This document shows positions 24,699 to 35,659 of a stretch of DNA of 64,000 nucleotides, in pieces. Made by a program: the position numbers and the translations under genes. The stretch spans positions 58,764,688 through 58,828,687 of the forward strand of contig CM018031.1 in NCBI GenBank assembly GCA_008638375.1, given 5' to 3'. The first letter of the stretch is position 1; every line of letters begins with the position of its first letter. The stretch comes from Nyssa sinensis (taxonomy: Eukaryota; Streptophyta; Magnoliopsida; Cornales; Nyssaceae). The notes beneath the pieces were generated by a model. The model was not told where the DNA came from and did not search any database. It worked only from the letters and a program-made list of their open reading frames with translations.

Positions 24699-27600
24699 GT
24701 GATCCTCGTCCTCCACGCTGACAATTCATTAGCTGGGATGTCTAACAGGGCGAAGAAGCGGTACGTTAGGGAGGCAAAAGCAGGGCCTTACGCCGTCCAG
24801 GTGGCGGTAGTTGATAAAAAACTAAAGCCCCTGCCAAATATCCATTTTTTAGAATTGGACTTGATAGGCGTGCACTGCCCACATAGTGACGCCCTTGTCG
24901 TCTCGCTGAAGGTGGCCAACTTCCATATCAGGAGAGTCCTGGTAGACACCGGTTGCTCTACCAACGTGCTGTTTTATGAGCCTCTCAAACATATGAAGCT
25001 CGATACCGCCAACCTAAAGTCCACCGCTGCAGTGATGGCAGGATTTGATGGCAAACTCAGTTCACCAATGGGGGATATAGACTTACCAACTACCACGGGG
25101 GACGGGGATGATCAGAAGACCCTTATCTCAGAATTTATGGTGGTAGACTCTCGGTCGCCTTACAACATCATCATGGGGAGGCCATGGCTTCATCAGATGG
25201 GAGCAGTCGCGTCCACCCTTCACTAGTGCTTAAAATACATTCACAACGGCAGAATCGTCACCATCAGAGGATCCCAGCCATTGTCCCGAGAATGCCACGT
25301 CGTAGCGTTGAAGGGAAAAAACAAGAAATAGCAATTAAAGAGACCTCGGCAGGAAGCCGATCCTGTCGAGAACAATAAATGCTCCCCCAAATTAGACGCA
25401 CCATTAAACCCTAGAGGGAGAGACAGTATGGTAGCACCAATCAAAGAACCCGTCAAGGTGCTAATGGGCCCGAAGGAGGAAGGGCGTTACTTACAACTCT
25501 TTGCGGACCTGTCCTGTTCCGAACAAGAGGAGGTGACCAAGTTCCTGAAAAATAACTTGTCGGTCTTCGCGTGGGAAACTAAAGACATGGAGGGGATAAA
25601 CCCTTCTCTCATCTGCCACAGGTTGATGACCGACCCAAGTTGTCCCCCGGTCAGACAAAGGCGGAGAACCTTCGCCTCGGAAAGGCACGAAATAATCAAT
25701 GAAGAAGTCCAAAGGTTGCTAGACGCAGGGATGATCAGGGAAGTATTCTATCTGGAGTGGCTCGCCAACACTGTCCTCGTTAAAAAGAAAAATGGTAAAT
25801 GGTGGGTCTGCGTCGACTATACCGACCTCAATAAAGCATGTCCCAAAGACAGTTTCCCGCTACCCAGAATCGACCAACTGATCGATGCCACCGCAGGACG
25901 TGAATTGATGAGCTTCATGGACGCATACTCTGGGTACAATCAAATCCAAATGCACCCCTTCGACCAAGAGAAAACTTCATTCATTTCTGAGCGAGGTCTG
26001 TACTGTTATAAGGTAATGCCTTTTGGGCTAAAGAACGCTGGAGCCACCTATCAACGACTGGTAAATAGAATGTTCAGCCCTCTCATCGGCACCACTATGG
26101 AAGTCTATATAGATGATATGTTAGTCAAGAGAAAAAAGAGGGGAGAGCACGTGCGGCATTTGGAACAAACTTTCGACATACTGAAGAAGTATAAAATGAA
26201 ATTGAACCTGTTAAAGTGCACATTTAGGGTCAGTAAAGGCAAGTTTCTTGGGTTTCTGATATCGTAAAGAGGCATAGAGGCGGATCCTTTACAGATCAAA
26301 GCTTTGATGGAACTGGAACTGCCAAGGTCCAAAAAGGACATCCAAGCTTTAAATGGAAGGATCGCAGCTCTGAATAGGTTTATTTCCCGATCTACTGACC
26401 GTTGCCTGCCGTTCTTCAAAGCTCTAAGGGGGAGTAAATCCCTGGAATGGACCCTCGAGTGCGACAAAGCCTTTCAAGAACTGAAGCAGTATATGGCCTC
26501 TCCAGAGCTCTTGTCCAAGCCCGTGCAGGGGGAGAAGCTTTTCCTGTACCTAGCCGTATCAGAGAACGCTGTCAGCTCTGCACTTATTCGAGAAGAAAGA
26601 GGGGTTCAGAAACCCATATTCTATGTTAGCAAAGCGCTTCTCGGTTATGAGAAAAGGTATCCCGAAATAGAGAAGCTGGCCTTCGCTTTAATAATTTCTG
26701 CACGAAAGCTCCGACCCTACTTCCAAGCCCACGCAATCGTAGTTCCAACGCGTTACCCCCTAAAAGCGATTTTACACAAACCGGACACTTCGGGACGCCT
26801 AATGAAATGGTCAGTTGAGCTGGGAGAATTCGACATATCTTACACACCTAGGACCGCCATCAAGGCCTAAGCCCTGGAGGATTTCGTCGCGGAATTCACC
26901 CCAGCTCTAGAGGGAAACCTCGGAACTAACTCAGGCGCGACAACTTGGCAGCTCCACATCGATGGCTCCTCCACCGACAAGGGTTCTGGAGTTGGTATTG
27001 TACTCCGATCCCCAGACGGAGTAACGACAGAAAAGGTAGTAACCTTAAGTTTCAAAGCTTCTAACAATGAGGCTGAGTACGAAGCACTAATCCTCGGAAT
27101 GAGGCTAGCCCTAGAGTGCGAGGTCCGCAACCTTGAAGCATACTCTGACTCGCAGTTGGTGGTAGGGCAGATTCGTGGGGAATTCGCAGCCAAAGACGAC
27201 CGGATGATCAAGTATGCCGAACTGGCAAACTCGTTGAGGAAGTCATTTGTCGATTTCAGTATCCATAAAATCGAGAGAAGCCAAAATACTTGAGCTGATG
27301 CATTGGCAAACATGGCTTCTCACCTCAGACCGGGTGAGGATTCTGAGGTCAGCATCTCCTGCCGGGCGACATCCAGCATCCAGGATGTCCGTCCAATATG
27401 CTGCGCGGAACAATTCGGGGATTGGAGAACTCCTATCATTCAGTACTTACAGAAAGGAGAACTACCAGAAGAGAAGAACAGAGCTAGGAGTATACATATC
27501 AGATCAGCCAGGTACCTTATGATAAATGAAAAACTCTACCGAAGATCATATAGCCAACCATTCTTGAGATGTCTGTCTCCTGAAGAGTCGGAATACATCC

Positions 27601-28658
27601 TAGCCGAAATCCATGAGGGGATATGTGGGAACCACAACGGAGGGAGGACGATCGCGCACCGAGCTCTGACTCATGGCTATTACTAGCCTGGAATGCTCAA
27701 GCACGCCAAGGAACACGTAAAGAAATGCGATAAGTGCCAACGTTTCTCTTCCTACCAACACAGGCCGTAGCACGAACTCACTCCCATCGCAAGCCCTTGG
27801 CCTTTTGCTCAATGGGGGATGGATATCGTGGGTCCGCTACCAAAGGCCCCCCAAAATAGGAGATATCTGCTCGTCGCTATTGACTATTTTTTCAAATGGG
27901 CGGAAGCAGAACCTTTGACCCACATTACCGAGGTTGAAGTGAAAAATTTCACCTGGAAGAGCATTGTATGCAGGTTCGGCGTTCCCCGCGTTATCATCAC
28001 GGACAACGGCACTCAATTCGCCGGAAAGATGTTCGGAAAGTTCTGTGCCGACCTGAACATCAGCCATCACTTCTCCTCGCCCGGTCATCCCCAGGCAAAC
28101 GGACAGGCCGAGGTCACTAACTGGACCATCCTCGACGCCATCAAAAAGAGACTGGAGCGAGCCAAGGGGAGATAAGTCGATGAGCTCCCTGGAGTGCTCT
28201 GGGCATACCGAACAACAAAAAGGACTTCCACTGCCGAGACCCTGTTTTCACTCGCATACGGTATAGAGGCGGTAATCCCAATAGAAATCGGGATGCCAAC
28301 ACTGAGGACTGAGGTCTTTGACCAAGAAGCCAATGACTTCTACCTAGCAGAGAATCTCGACCTGGTGGAGGGAAAAAGGGAGCAGGTCGGAATTAGATCT
28401 GAGGAATATCAACGAAGAGTGGCCAAGAGCTTCAACTAGAAAATAAACCCCATGGTCCTAAAGCTCGGAGATCTTGTTTTAAGAAGAATCTTTCCTAATA
28501 CTAAGGATCCCAATATGGGGAAGCTGTCTCCGAATTGGGAAGGACCCTACAAAATTGTCAAAGTCACCAGGCCCACAACCTTTTGGCTGGAAGATATGTC
28601 CTGGAAACCAGTACCGAGACCCTGGAATGTAGAGCATCTAAGAAAGTATTATCAATAA
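24699..28658 (+). pseudogene. Element C pol: PR, RT, RNase H, aRNase H, integrase (broken)
   Basis: Protease with VLVDTGCSTN (DTG at 24945-24953). RT spans about 25428-26300 with WVCVDYTDLNKACPKDSFPL and the catalytic YIDDMLV (from 26106). RNase H follows to about 26870. A second, archaeal-type RNase H (LHIDGSSTDKGSGVGIVL, ASNNEAEYEALILGM) lies at about 26940-27290. Integrase has a zinc finger (GNHNGGRTIAHRAL ... CDKCQRF), then core residues in MDIVGPLP...VAIDYFFKW, ITDNGTQF and HPQANGQAE. Ends HLRKYYQ-TAA. In-frame stops occur at about 25224, 25329, 26265, 26868, 27291, 27684, 27767, 28173 and 28437. Nearly all replace Gln, Arg or Trp codons of the sister copies. Confidence 0.95.
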
Positions 28659-28683
28659 CACTTTTCCTTGCTACGTATATGTT

Positions 28684-29062
28684 CCTCAATGCACAGGTTT
28701 CCAGACCTGGTCCATATAAAGGCCCCAACAAGCAAAAGCACGTTAGGCATAGCCTCAATGCACAGGTCTCCAGACCTGGTCCATATAAAGGCCCCAATGA
28801 GCAAAAGCACGTTAGGCATGGCCTCAATGCACAGGTCTCCGGAACTGGTCCATATAAAGGCCCCAACAAGCAAAAGCACGTTAGGCATGGCCTCAATGCA
28901 CAGGTATCAAGACCTGGTCCATAAAAAGGCCCCAACAAGCAAAAGCACGTTAGGCATGGCCTCAATGCACAAGTCTCCAGACCTAGTCCATAAAAGGCCC
29001 CTACGAGCGGAAGCCCGTTAGGTATGGCCTCGATGTACAGGTCTTCAGACCTGGTCCAGAGC
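28684..29062 (+). repeat. Element C tandem array, 69-bp units
   Basis: Six unit starts (CCTCAATGCACAGG-type) at 28684, 28753, 28822, 28891, 28960 and 29028. Each unit carries CAGGTCTCCAGACCTG, a dyad with arms CAGGTCT/AGACCTG. Begins 26 bp after the pol stop codon. Confidence 0.95.
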
Positions 29063-29557
29063 GTGAACGCCATAAGCAAGATCTGACCAAGTGGATTCTG
29101 TAGGCGAATTCTGAGTTGACATGCCTCCAGACCTAGTTCCCGATAACAAACCTCGGTAACGGGGGAACTTCTAAAGATTCGTCAGTTGTCAGGTCAGAAT
29201 AATCTACTATAAACGTTCATTCTTATCTTAAGCTAAGGACATATCGCTAAAACTTTTAGTTCAATGCGTTTTTAATAAAGGGCTTGGTCTCTGAACCCTT
29301 ATCATGGTTTGAAATTAAAAATCTGCTGTCTCGTTAAATGTCAAGTGTAAGGTCTAGCAGAAAAAGTTAGACAAGCATCACCCAAGGTACAATTCATTTA
29401 AATTCGATTCAAGGATAAACATGGTCAAGAACACTACAGAGCGATGTAATGACTAGTGATCCTCACAAAAAAAAATTAAAAAAAAAAAAAAAAATAGGAG
29501 CTCCAAGCAGACTGAGGTTTACAAATAGAAATAAAAACAAAAGTGAAGATACAATGA
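29063..29557. other. Element C spacer between array and antisense gene
   Basis: Non-coding. Contains an A-rich run (29467-29493) and GTTTTTAATAAAGGG at about 29268. Convergent 3' ends of sense gag-pol and the antisense gene probably lie here. Confidence 0.5.
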
Positions 29558-31599
29558 CTATCTTGGGCCGGTAGGAGGGACTGAGGTAATAGGAACGACT
29601 TCCTCAACGAAACCTTCCTCGGCAGGGGAGTTCGGCGTCGACTCGTCCACTTCTACGTCATCCAGGCAAGAAATATCCAGGTCTGGATACAACTTCTGGA
29701 TCTTCTTCCTGCACAGCATATAGCCGGAGTCCACAAGCTCCCTCCCCATTGAAGTAGCAAGGCCCATCAACCCCGCCTTGGTAGCCGCCTTCGCCTCGGC
29801 TCGGGCCTCCTCTATCTTCCGGGCCTCGGCCGCCTCCAACTTCTTGAGCTGATTTCTCAAAGACTCCAGGTCCTGACGAAGCTTGCCCCGTTGGGTGAAC
29901 AGGGACTCCACCCCCCACTTCGCCTCCAAGTATTGCTCCTCGAGACCCCCACATTTGGTCTCCAAGGTGCTTACTTTAGCTCGGGACGCCTCGAAGTCAA
30001 CATGGATGGCAGCAATCTCGGAACGGGTTTCCTTCAAACTGGACTGCGCGGCACCAAGCTCGGATTCGAGCACCTTCAAACGGGACCGCGCTACGTCGAG
30101 CTCATTCTGGGCTGTCTCTAACTCAACCTGAAGGCTACTAGCCCTCTCAGACTGATCGAAGCGATCCATGAGGACGCCCATCGCTCGGAGACTCTGAAAC
30201 GGAAAGATGAAGAGTTAGTACGGATAAAACAGGCAGAATGGCAGAGATGGAACAACGGCCACAGAGGTCTTACCCTAGCATGGCCCAGCATAAGGTCTGC
30301 GATCATCTGCCTCAAGCCCTTCCCTTGAAAACCGGGAGGGAGGGCCGCCTTCAGAGCTGACTTCATGGCCTCCGCTCTTGAAGTCGCTTCGCCAGGATTG
30401 AAAGGGACAGAACCTGCCCCCTCCGAAGATGAACCCGGAGGTGGGGGACTTGACGCCTGCACTCCTAGACCTTCCCTGGCCTCTTCAGGTCTTGGCTCCT
30501 CGGGTACAGAGGCAACGACAGGCTCCGAAGCCTGATTCTTAGAGGCTTCAGTCGTCTCGGAGGGCTGAGCCTGACGAGCTTCACGATTGGCTCTAGAAAC
30601 CAGCCTTCTCATCTTCTGAGCCGAAGGCGCCGCAGTAGATGATGATGGAGCACTCTTCTTCTTCATCTTTGAACTCGGAATGAAGCCCGACAACACGTCC
30701 TTTTTGTACACTTCGGCCTCCTCTTTAGTCAGCTGGGCCGCCATGAGGTTCCGAGATGACAGGATCAGGTGATGCGGTCGGAGGGTTGGCTGAAGAAGGC
30801 GACTGTACTTCTCAGCAAGCTCGTCACTAAAGCGAGGCCTTTTCCGCTTCTTCTTATCTGCAAAAGAGAAACCCAGGTTGAAGTTAAGTTGCTGAAACAT
30901 GAAGGATAAATCAAGAAGAAAAAACGAGCGACTCAGGTCTGGATGCTCACCCCTTGGACCGGTGTGCCGAGGAAAAATACTTAGGTTGCCCTCAAAATCT
31001 TCACGTTCCCAGCCGCCGCTTACGAAGAAGTACCACTTCTTCCAGGTCTTGTTGGAAGAGGGTACTGAGGTCAGAGGTCTGTACCTCTGATCAAAGCACG
31101 TATAATAAAGCCCCTCCGTGTGGAGGAACTTAATGTCCATTTGGCTACGAATGAGGTCCAGGTCTACTTGGACCCCGTTCAGATGACCTAGAACTATAAA
31201 GGCTAGAAGTTGCCTCCAACTGTTCACGTTGAGATCAGCCGGGAAAATACCGAAATAGGTAAAAAACTGTACGAGGAGGGGATGAAATAGAAGGCGTACA
31301 CCTAAGTGGAACCACTCAAGGTAGACACAGATCTCCCCCCTCTTGATGTCGGTGGGACGATCCGAAGGTTTGGGGATCCTACAGGTTACGTTTTCTGGGA
31401 AACTGTATCGTTTCCTAATGGCCTCAAGCACTTCCTTCGTCATGGTGCTCGCCCCCTCCTCCCTCCGTGCCTGACCAGACGAACTGGGTTCCCTATCACT
31501 AGACCTAAGTGTGGGAGGAGAAGAAGAAGATGAAGCGGAAGTGGGACTACCCATCGTCCCCAATTTTGCCCTAACTTCTACGCCGCCCGAATTGGGCAT
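29558..31599 (-). CDS. Element C antisense gene (plant 'putative gypsy type transposon' family), intact
   Basis: Spliced gene on the strand opposite gag-pol. Exons 31599-30951, 30857-30274 and 30193-29558, with GT-AG introns of 93 and 80 bp; 622 codons with no stop. Residues 1-50 are Ser/Glu-rich. Residues 55-210 form the conserved domain (EGASTMTKEVLEAIRK, RGEICVYLEWF, NSWRQLLAFIVLGHLNGVQV, SNKTWKKWYFFV then GGWERE). Residues 217-226 are basic (DKKKRKRPRF), a possible nuclear signal. Exon 2 is then Ser/Pro-rich with AALPPGFQGKGLRQMIADLM. Exon 3 is a coiled coil followed by KLYPDLDIS and an acidic tail. I recognise the domain as that annotated in plants as Transposase_28 (PF04195, from memory). 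Antisense extra ORFs are known in Tat elements; their function is unknown. A TATA box lies 210 bp upstream. Intron 1 is in frame and stop-free, so retention would add 31 codons. Confidence 0.85.
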
Positions 31600-31808
31600 G
31601 GCCGCAAGCAAAAAAAAATAAAATAAAAATGGAGAAGAGGAAGAAGAACAGAAAAATAGCAAAGGGACCAGAAATTACCAGGTGAAAGAGGAAGAAAAGA
31701 GCGAGCAGCGGTTGTCGGAGATCGCACTAATTCGCCGGAGATTGCCTGGAGACACTCGAGAATATTTGAAAAATGGTGAAAGTAGAATACGAATGATCCA
31801 CCCCGCCA

Positions 31809-31814
31809 TTTATA
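31809..31814 (-). promoter_or_regulatory. TATA box of element C antisense gene
   Basis: CTTATAAATGG on the minus strand, about 210 bp before the ATG and inside the element, upstream of the 3' LTR. Elements D and E have equivalents at 38808-38815 and 56699-56705. Confidence 0.7.
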
Positions 31815-32062
31815 AGAGATGGCGATGACCTCATTCAAGAGTCTCGAGAACCGAACAGTGTCTGCATTAATTACTGCATCGGTTGTGGAAACGGCAGCAC
31901 GCGCATTGAAAGCACCCAAAAAAGACTACTGTCCCTTCGATAGGTCAAAAGGCTCGTTGAGGGGTGAAGACACGTGGCCCCCCAAGATATGGAACAACTG
32001 ATGAGCACGTGGCCTTCCGAAAACTTGGCCTAGGCTCCGGACGTGCCTACAGAACTTAGGCT

Positions 32063-32077
32063 CGAGGGGGGAGTAGC
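32063..32077 (+). other. Element C polypurine tract
   Basis: CGAGGGGGGAGTAGC directly before the 3' LTR; primes plus-strand synthesis. The GGGGGAGTAGC ending is shared, with a G-run of variable length, by D, E and TRIM F. Confidence 0.9.
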
Positions 32078-32615
32078 TGATACGCCAAAAGTGCGCCTTT
32101 AAATAAAAATATGACACGGGGCTGAGTTGTACTGAGCAGGACTAAAGGTCCATTGGCTATACCGACGTTACGTTGGTATATCAACGCCACCGGCACCGAC
32201 ACCATGTATTCTTTACCTCGGTATATCCGGACGGATAGTAATGAGTAACGGTCAGGTAGCAGGTAGCGCTGAAGAACATGAGAGCAGGTAGTGGCAGAGA
32301 AGTGGGTATTATTAGTCATGATTACTGCTGTCAAGCAGCAGTGAGCCCATGCCCTGGAGTCACTAACTCTTACCAACTCTGACAAGCAAAAGGCGTATAA
32401 ATATAAATCCATAAGGTACGAATGATGATGCACTTTTTCGGGGAGACAGAAATTTATTATTACTGTTACAGTTTCCCTCTCTCAATCGATCTAACTTAAC
32501 CATCGGAGAGGCTACCACCGGAGCCCTCACCGGTGGCACGCTAATTCCTTTCTCTTTTAAGCGAACCAGTCCTCGGAGAATCTGGTCCGTACGAAGTCAG
32601 ATAGCTACAACATCA
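32078..32615 (+). repeat. Element C 3' LTR
   Basis: Same length as the 5' LTR, 538 bp; TGATACG ... ACAACATCA. Differences from the 5' copy are mostly C/T and G/A. Confidence 0.95.
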
Positions 32616-32893
32616 ATATATATATATATATATATATATATGCATGAGAACGTGGCAACAGCCACCGACCCAAGGTCGGTTAAATGGAGAGATAGATTAA
32701 GAGAGAGAAACTGGGGGCGTAAAGAGAGGACAACAAGTGAGTGCTGCTGTACCGAAACTTAATACAGTAGTTGTAGATTGATTTTGATGAGCAGAGAAAG
32801 AGAGACGTAGCAGCGCTGTGTGGTGTGTTTATGTAACAGTGGAGAATTTGTAAAGGACGTTGAGATTGAAGTATTGATGTGGGGCAGTTGCGG

Positions 32894-32943
32894 ACTAACT
32901 TGAAGGATAGATCAGAATACTAACTTGAAGGATAGATCAGAAT
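32894..32943. repeat. 25-bp perfect tandem duplication
   Basis: ACTAACTTGAAGGATAGATC plus AGAAT, twice, inside solo LTR B. Confidence 0.95.
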
Positions 32944-35659
32944 GATGCGGAAGAACAGAAGAAAGAAGTTGGATATAGAGAGAGAAAACCGAGCTTGGAG
33001 AGTGGAGATCTCGAAAGAGAAAGAAGCAGCAACCAAGCAGGTAACTAAACATTGTTTTGTTGTGTTAAATCTTCCTGCATGCTATAGTAAATTAGTAGGA
33101 TTCAAAACTTGAATAAAAACCAAGAAAACCAGTGATGATGCTCTCGGCCAAACATGACAGGTTTTGATTAGTTCAATTAGACATGATTTGAAGTTGTAAT
33201 ATATATGTAACACTGTATTAGGGTCTCAAAACCATTTTAAAGTAGTTTAAAAGGTCGAAAAATGGCGCCATCTGAGGGCCAAAAACTCAATCACCAGTGC
33301 AACGCCGGACAACTGGTGTGGGTGTTGGAAACCGACCACTTTATAGGGCCAAAACCAGTTTAAAAATAATGCTTGAGATTCTAGAAATGATGTGATATGA
33401 AAACAGTGAATTTTGGTCTTCAAATCAGTGAAAACAGTCAGGGTTAGACGAAATTCCAGTGACTGGAATTGAGGGGACGACCGGAAGTGGTAATGGGCAA
33501 TGGCCGGAAAATCGTGACCCTCTAGATCGGTTCACTTGAACCGGTTGGTTCACCAACCCATTAGACCGGTTTAGGGTTGGGGTTGAGTAGACCCACTGGT
33601 TCAGACCAGCACTTTTGGAATTTATGAACCGACCCCAGAAATTATAAATAATTTCACTAGGGCCCAACAAAAATTAATAAATTATAAAATTACCCCTAAG
33701 TCAAAAGTAGGTCAAACGAAGTCCAAACAAGGCAAATAAAGAGTCAATTTTTATTATCTCAAGCCTTCTGAAACCAATGGTGGTGTCAAAATTATGAAAA
33801 GGGATCCCGGGAATAAAAGACACGTAAAGTGCAAAATGACAGTTTTACCCTTTTTAATCTAGGCGTCCGATTTAAGATTCGTAAAAGCCTAAACCACTTT
33901 TATTCGACGTTCCGGATACAATGATGAGGTCTAAATTAGTAAATAAAATACCGATAGCGATGACAGGCATATTTGAATACATAGCATAGATCAGTTACAA
34001 CTATAGACCGAGTTACATTTTCGAATGACAGGCACGTCGAAAGGAAAAGGGGAGGGAATAGCTTGATTTCCAAAGAATAGTAAAGTGTAAGTAAATCTGA
34101 ACTTTGTTGTGTGGTTATTCCTAGCCAGTCACATTCATTTCTACATGCTGCCAAATTTGTACTCTATCACTACCTAATGTACTTGATTTGAGCCAATCGA
34201 CTTGTGGTTATCGGTTATGCCTGATCTTTGGATATGACTTGCTTGCTTACATCTTTGTGAATTTGATCATTGATATTTGGGCATCATTGCACTATCATAC
34301 CATGACCTAGTCTTGAGATATATCCTGTTGATAGAAATCTTGATATTCCACACACTTTATGTTTTGTTGATTGTGATATCAATTGTTTTGTACGGTTGTA
34401 CATCCTGTGTGAAATTTTATTGATCATGGTATTTGGTATGTACCCGGGGTTATGCTCAGTCACAATGACCCATCCATTCACAGATTGCGTGGGGGAAAGA
34501 CCCTTTGGGGGTCTTGTATGTCCTTCGGGACTTGTAGAGAAAAGAGCTCTAGCGCTATTCAGTAAGCCCGGGATAATGAGGCGAGACTGAATGTGCGTTT
34601 CAGTGGGGTATGCCGGGCCCCGGGTGATTCACGCCTTTCTGGGTTATTAGAACTCGATGATGATATATATTTGGCATCGTTGAATGATCATATTCTATGC
34701 CCTGTGAATGATCCTATTATTGCAATCATGTTACACTTTGCTTGATGATCATGTATTTTTGGTACTCGTTGAATGATCATATTCTATGCAAGCATGTCAT
34801 ACTTTTGATTGGCTATCGTAATTGTTGTGGCAGCAGATTATCATGATTGGCTAGATCCCAATTGTTGGATTCCTTGTTACTATCTTCTTATATCTTATTT
34901 TGGGATAAACCTTTTGGACCCTCGGGTTATTGTTACGCACCTTGGTGACTGGCTATGTATTTCTTATTGCTCATTTGGCTATTGGCTATCTGTTATCCCT
35001 TTCTCCTATTATCCTTGTGAACTAACCTTGACCCATGGCAAAGCTAGGAATTTACTTACTGAGCTTGTTTAAGCTCATTCCATTTATCTAACATTTTTCA
35101 GGTGACATTATGTGGGATGAAACGCAATGAGATAACTAGTGGAACTAGTGATGCACAATGAACGACACTGACGATATGAACTCTAAGTCAAAGATTGAAC
35201 GTAAACATTGTAAGGTTAAGTTCACAATTTGTATTATAATATTACATCATTAGTGATGAGGTTAGCCTAGTATGTTGGATCACTATGATTAAATTGTACT
35301 TGGAGACATTCTGATTGTTGATCATTGGAGATGAGTTTTGGTCAACTGAATTGTATTGGTGTGACTTCCGCTTAAGTAATTCATTGATATAGAATGGATG
35401 CATTGGAGCATGTATATTGACACTTTAGAGATATTTGGTGACTGATTCTAGACATGCTCTGATGTGTTTGGATGAATTGCATTTACAATTTAAAAAGGTT
35501 TTAATTTTCGCTGTTTTGATCCTACATTTAGAATGCAATTCATTGTAAAGTTCAGAAGCTGCCTTTGGTTGGTTGCATTGATGGCAGGAAAAATCGGCAA
35601 GGTGGCCAACTGGCATCACGTCCTCGAGATCTGCGTAGGGTGGGTTTCGAGTTGTGACA

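Larger units (their letters stand above)
22380..32615 (+). mobile_element. Element C: complete Ty3/gypsy Tat-lineage retrotransposon
   Basis: 10,236 bp with two 538-bp LTRs, PBS, gag, pol, tandem array, antisense gene and PPT in order. Target duplication ATATA on both sides (22375-22379, 32616-32620), though in an AT repeat. The LTRs differ at about 20 of 538 positions by my count, 18 of them transitions. Tat assignment rests on the extra archaeal-type RNase H, the pol sequence and the antisense ORF before the 3' LTR. Gag-pol is dead; the antisense gene is not. Confidence 0.93.
21548..35659 (+). mobile_element. Solo LTR B, about 3.9 kb, split by element C
   Basis: Begins TGTAATACCCCGACCCGAAC and ends GGTTTCGAGTTGTGACA, with perfect target duplications GAACT at 21543-21547 and 35660-35664. 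Element C (22380-32615) sits in its (AT)n tract, so the LTR itself is 21548-22379 plus 32621-35659. No gag or pol of its own, so a solo LTR or a LARD-like element. The right part holds only non-coding sequence, including a 25-bp perfect duplication at 32894-32943 and repeated GAATGATCATATTCTATGC at about 34684 and 34774. Confidence 0.8.

Noticed and set aside
28684..29062. CRISPR-like regular array
   Set aside because: Units are contiguous with no unique spacers; plant retrotransposon tandem repeat.
28564..29079. Repetitive protein frames across the 69-bp array, on both strands
   Set aside because: 69 is a multiple of three, so any frame without a stop stays open; no sign of a real protein. 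The D array gives similar frames at 43975-44315.
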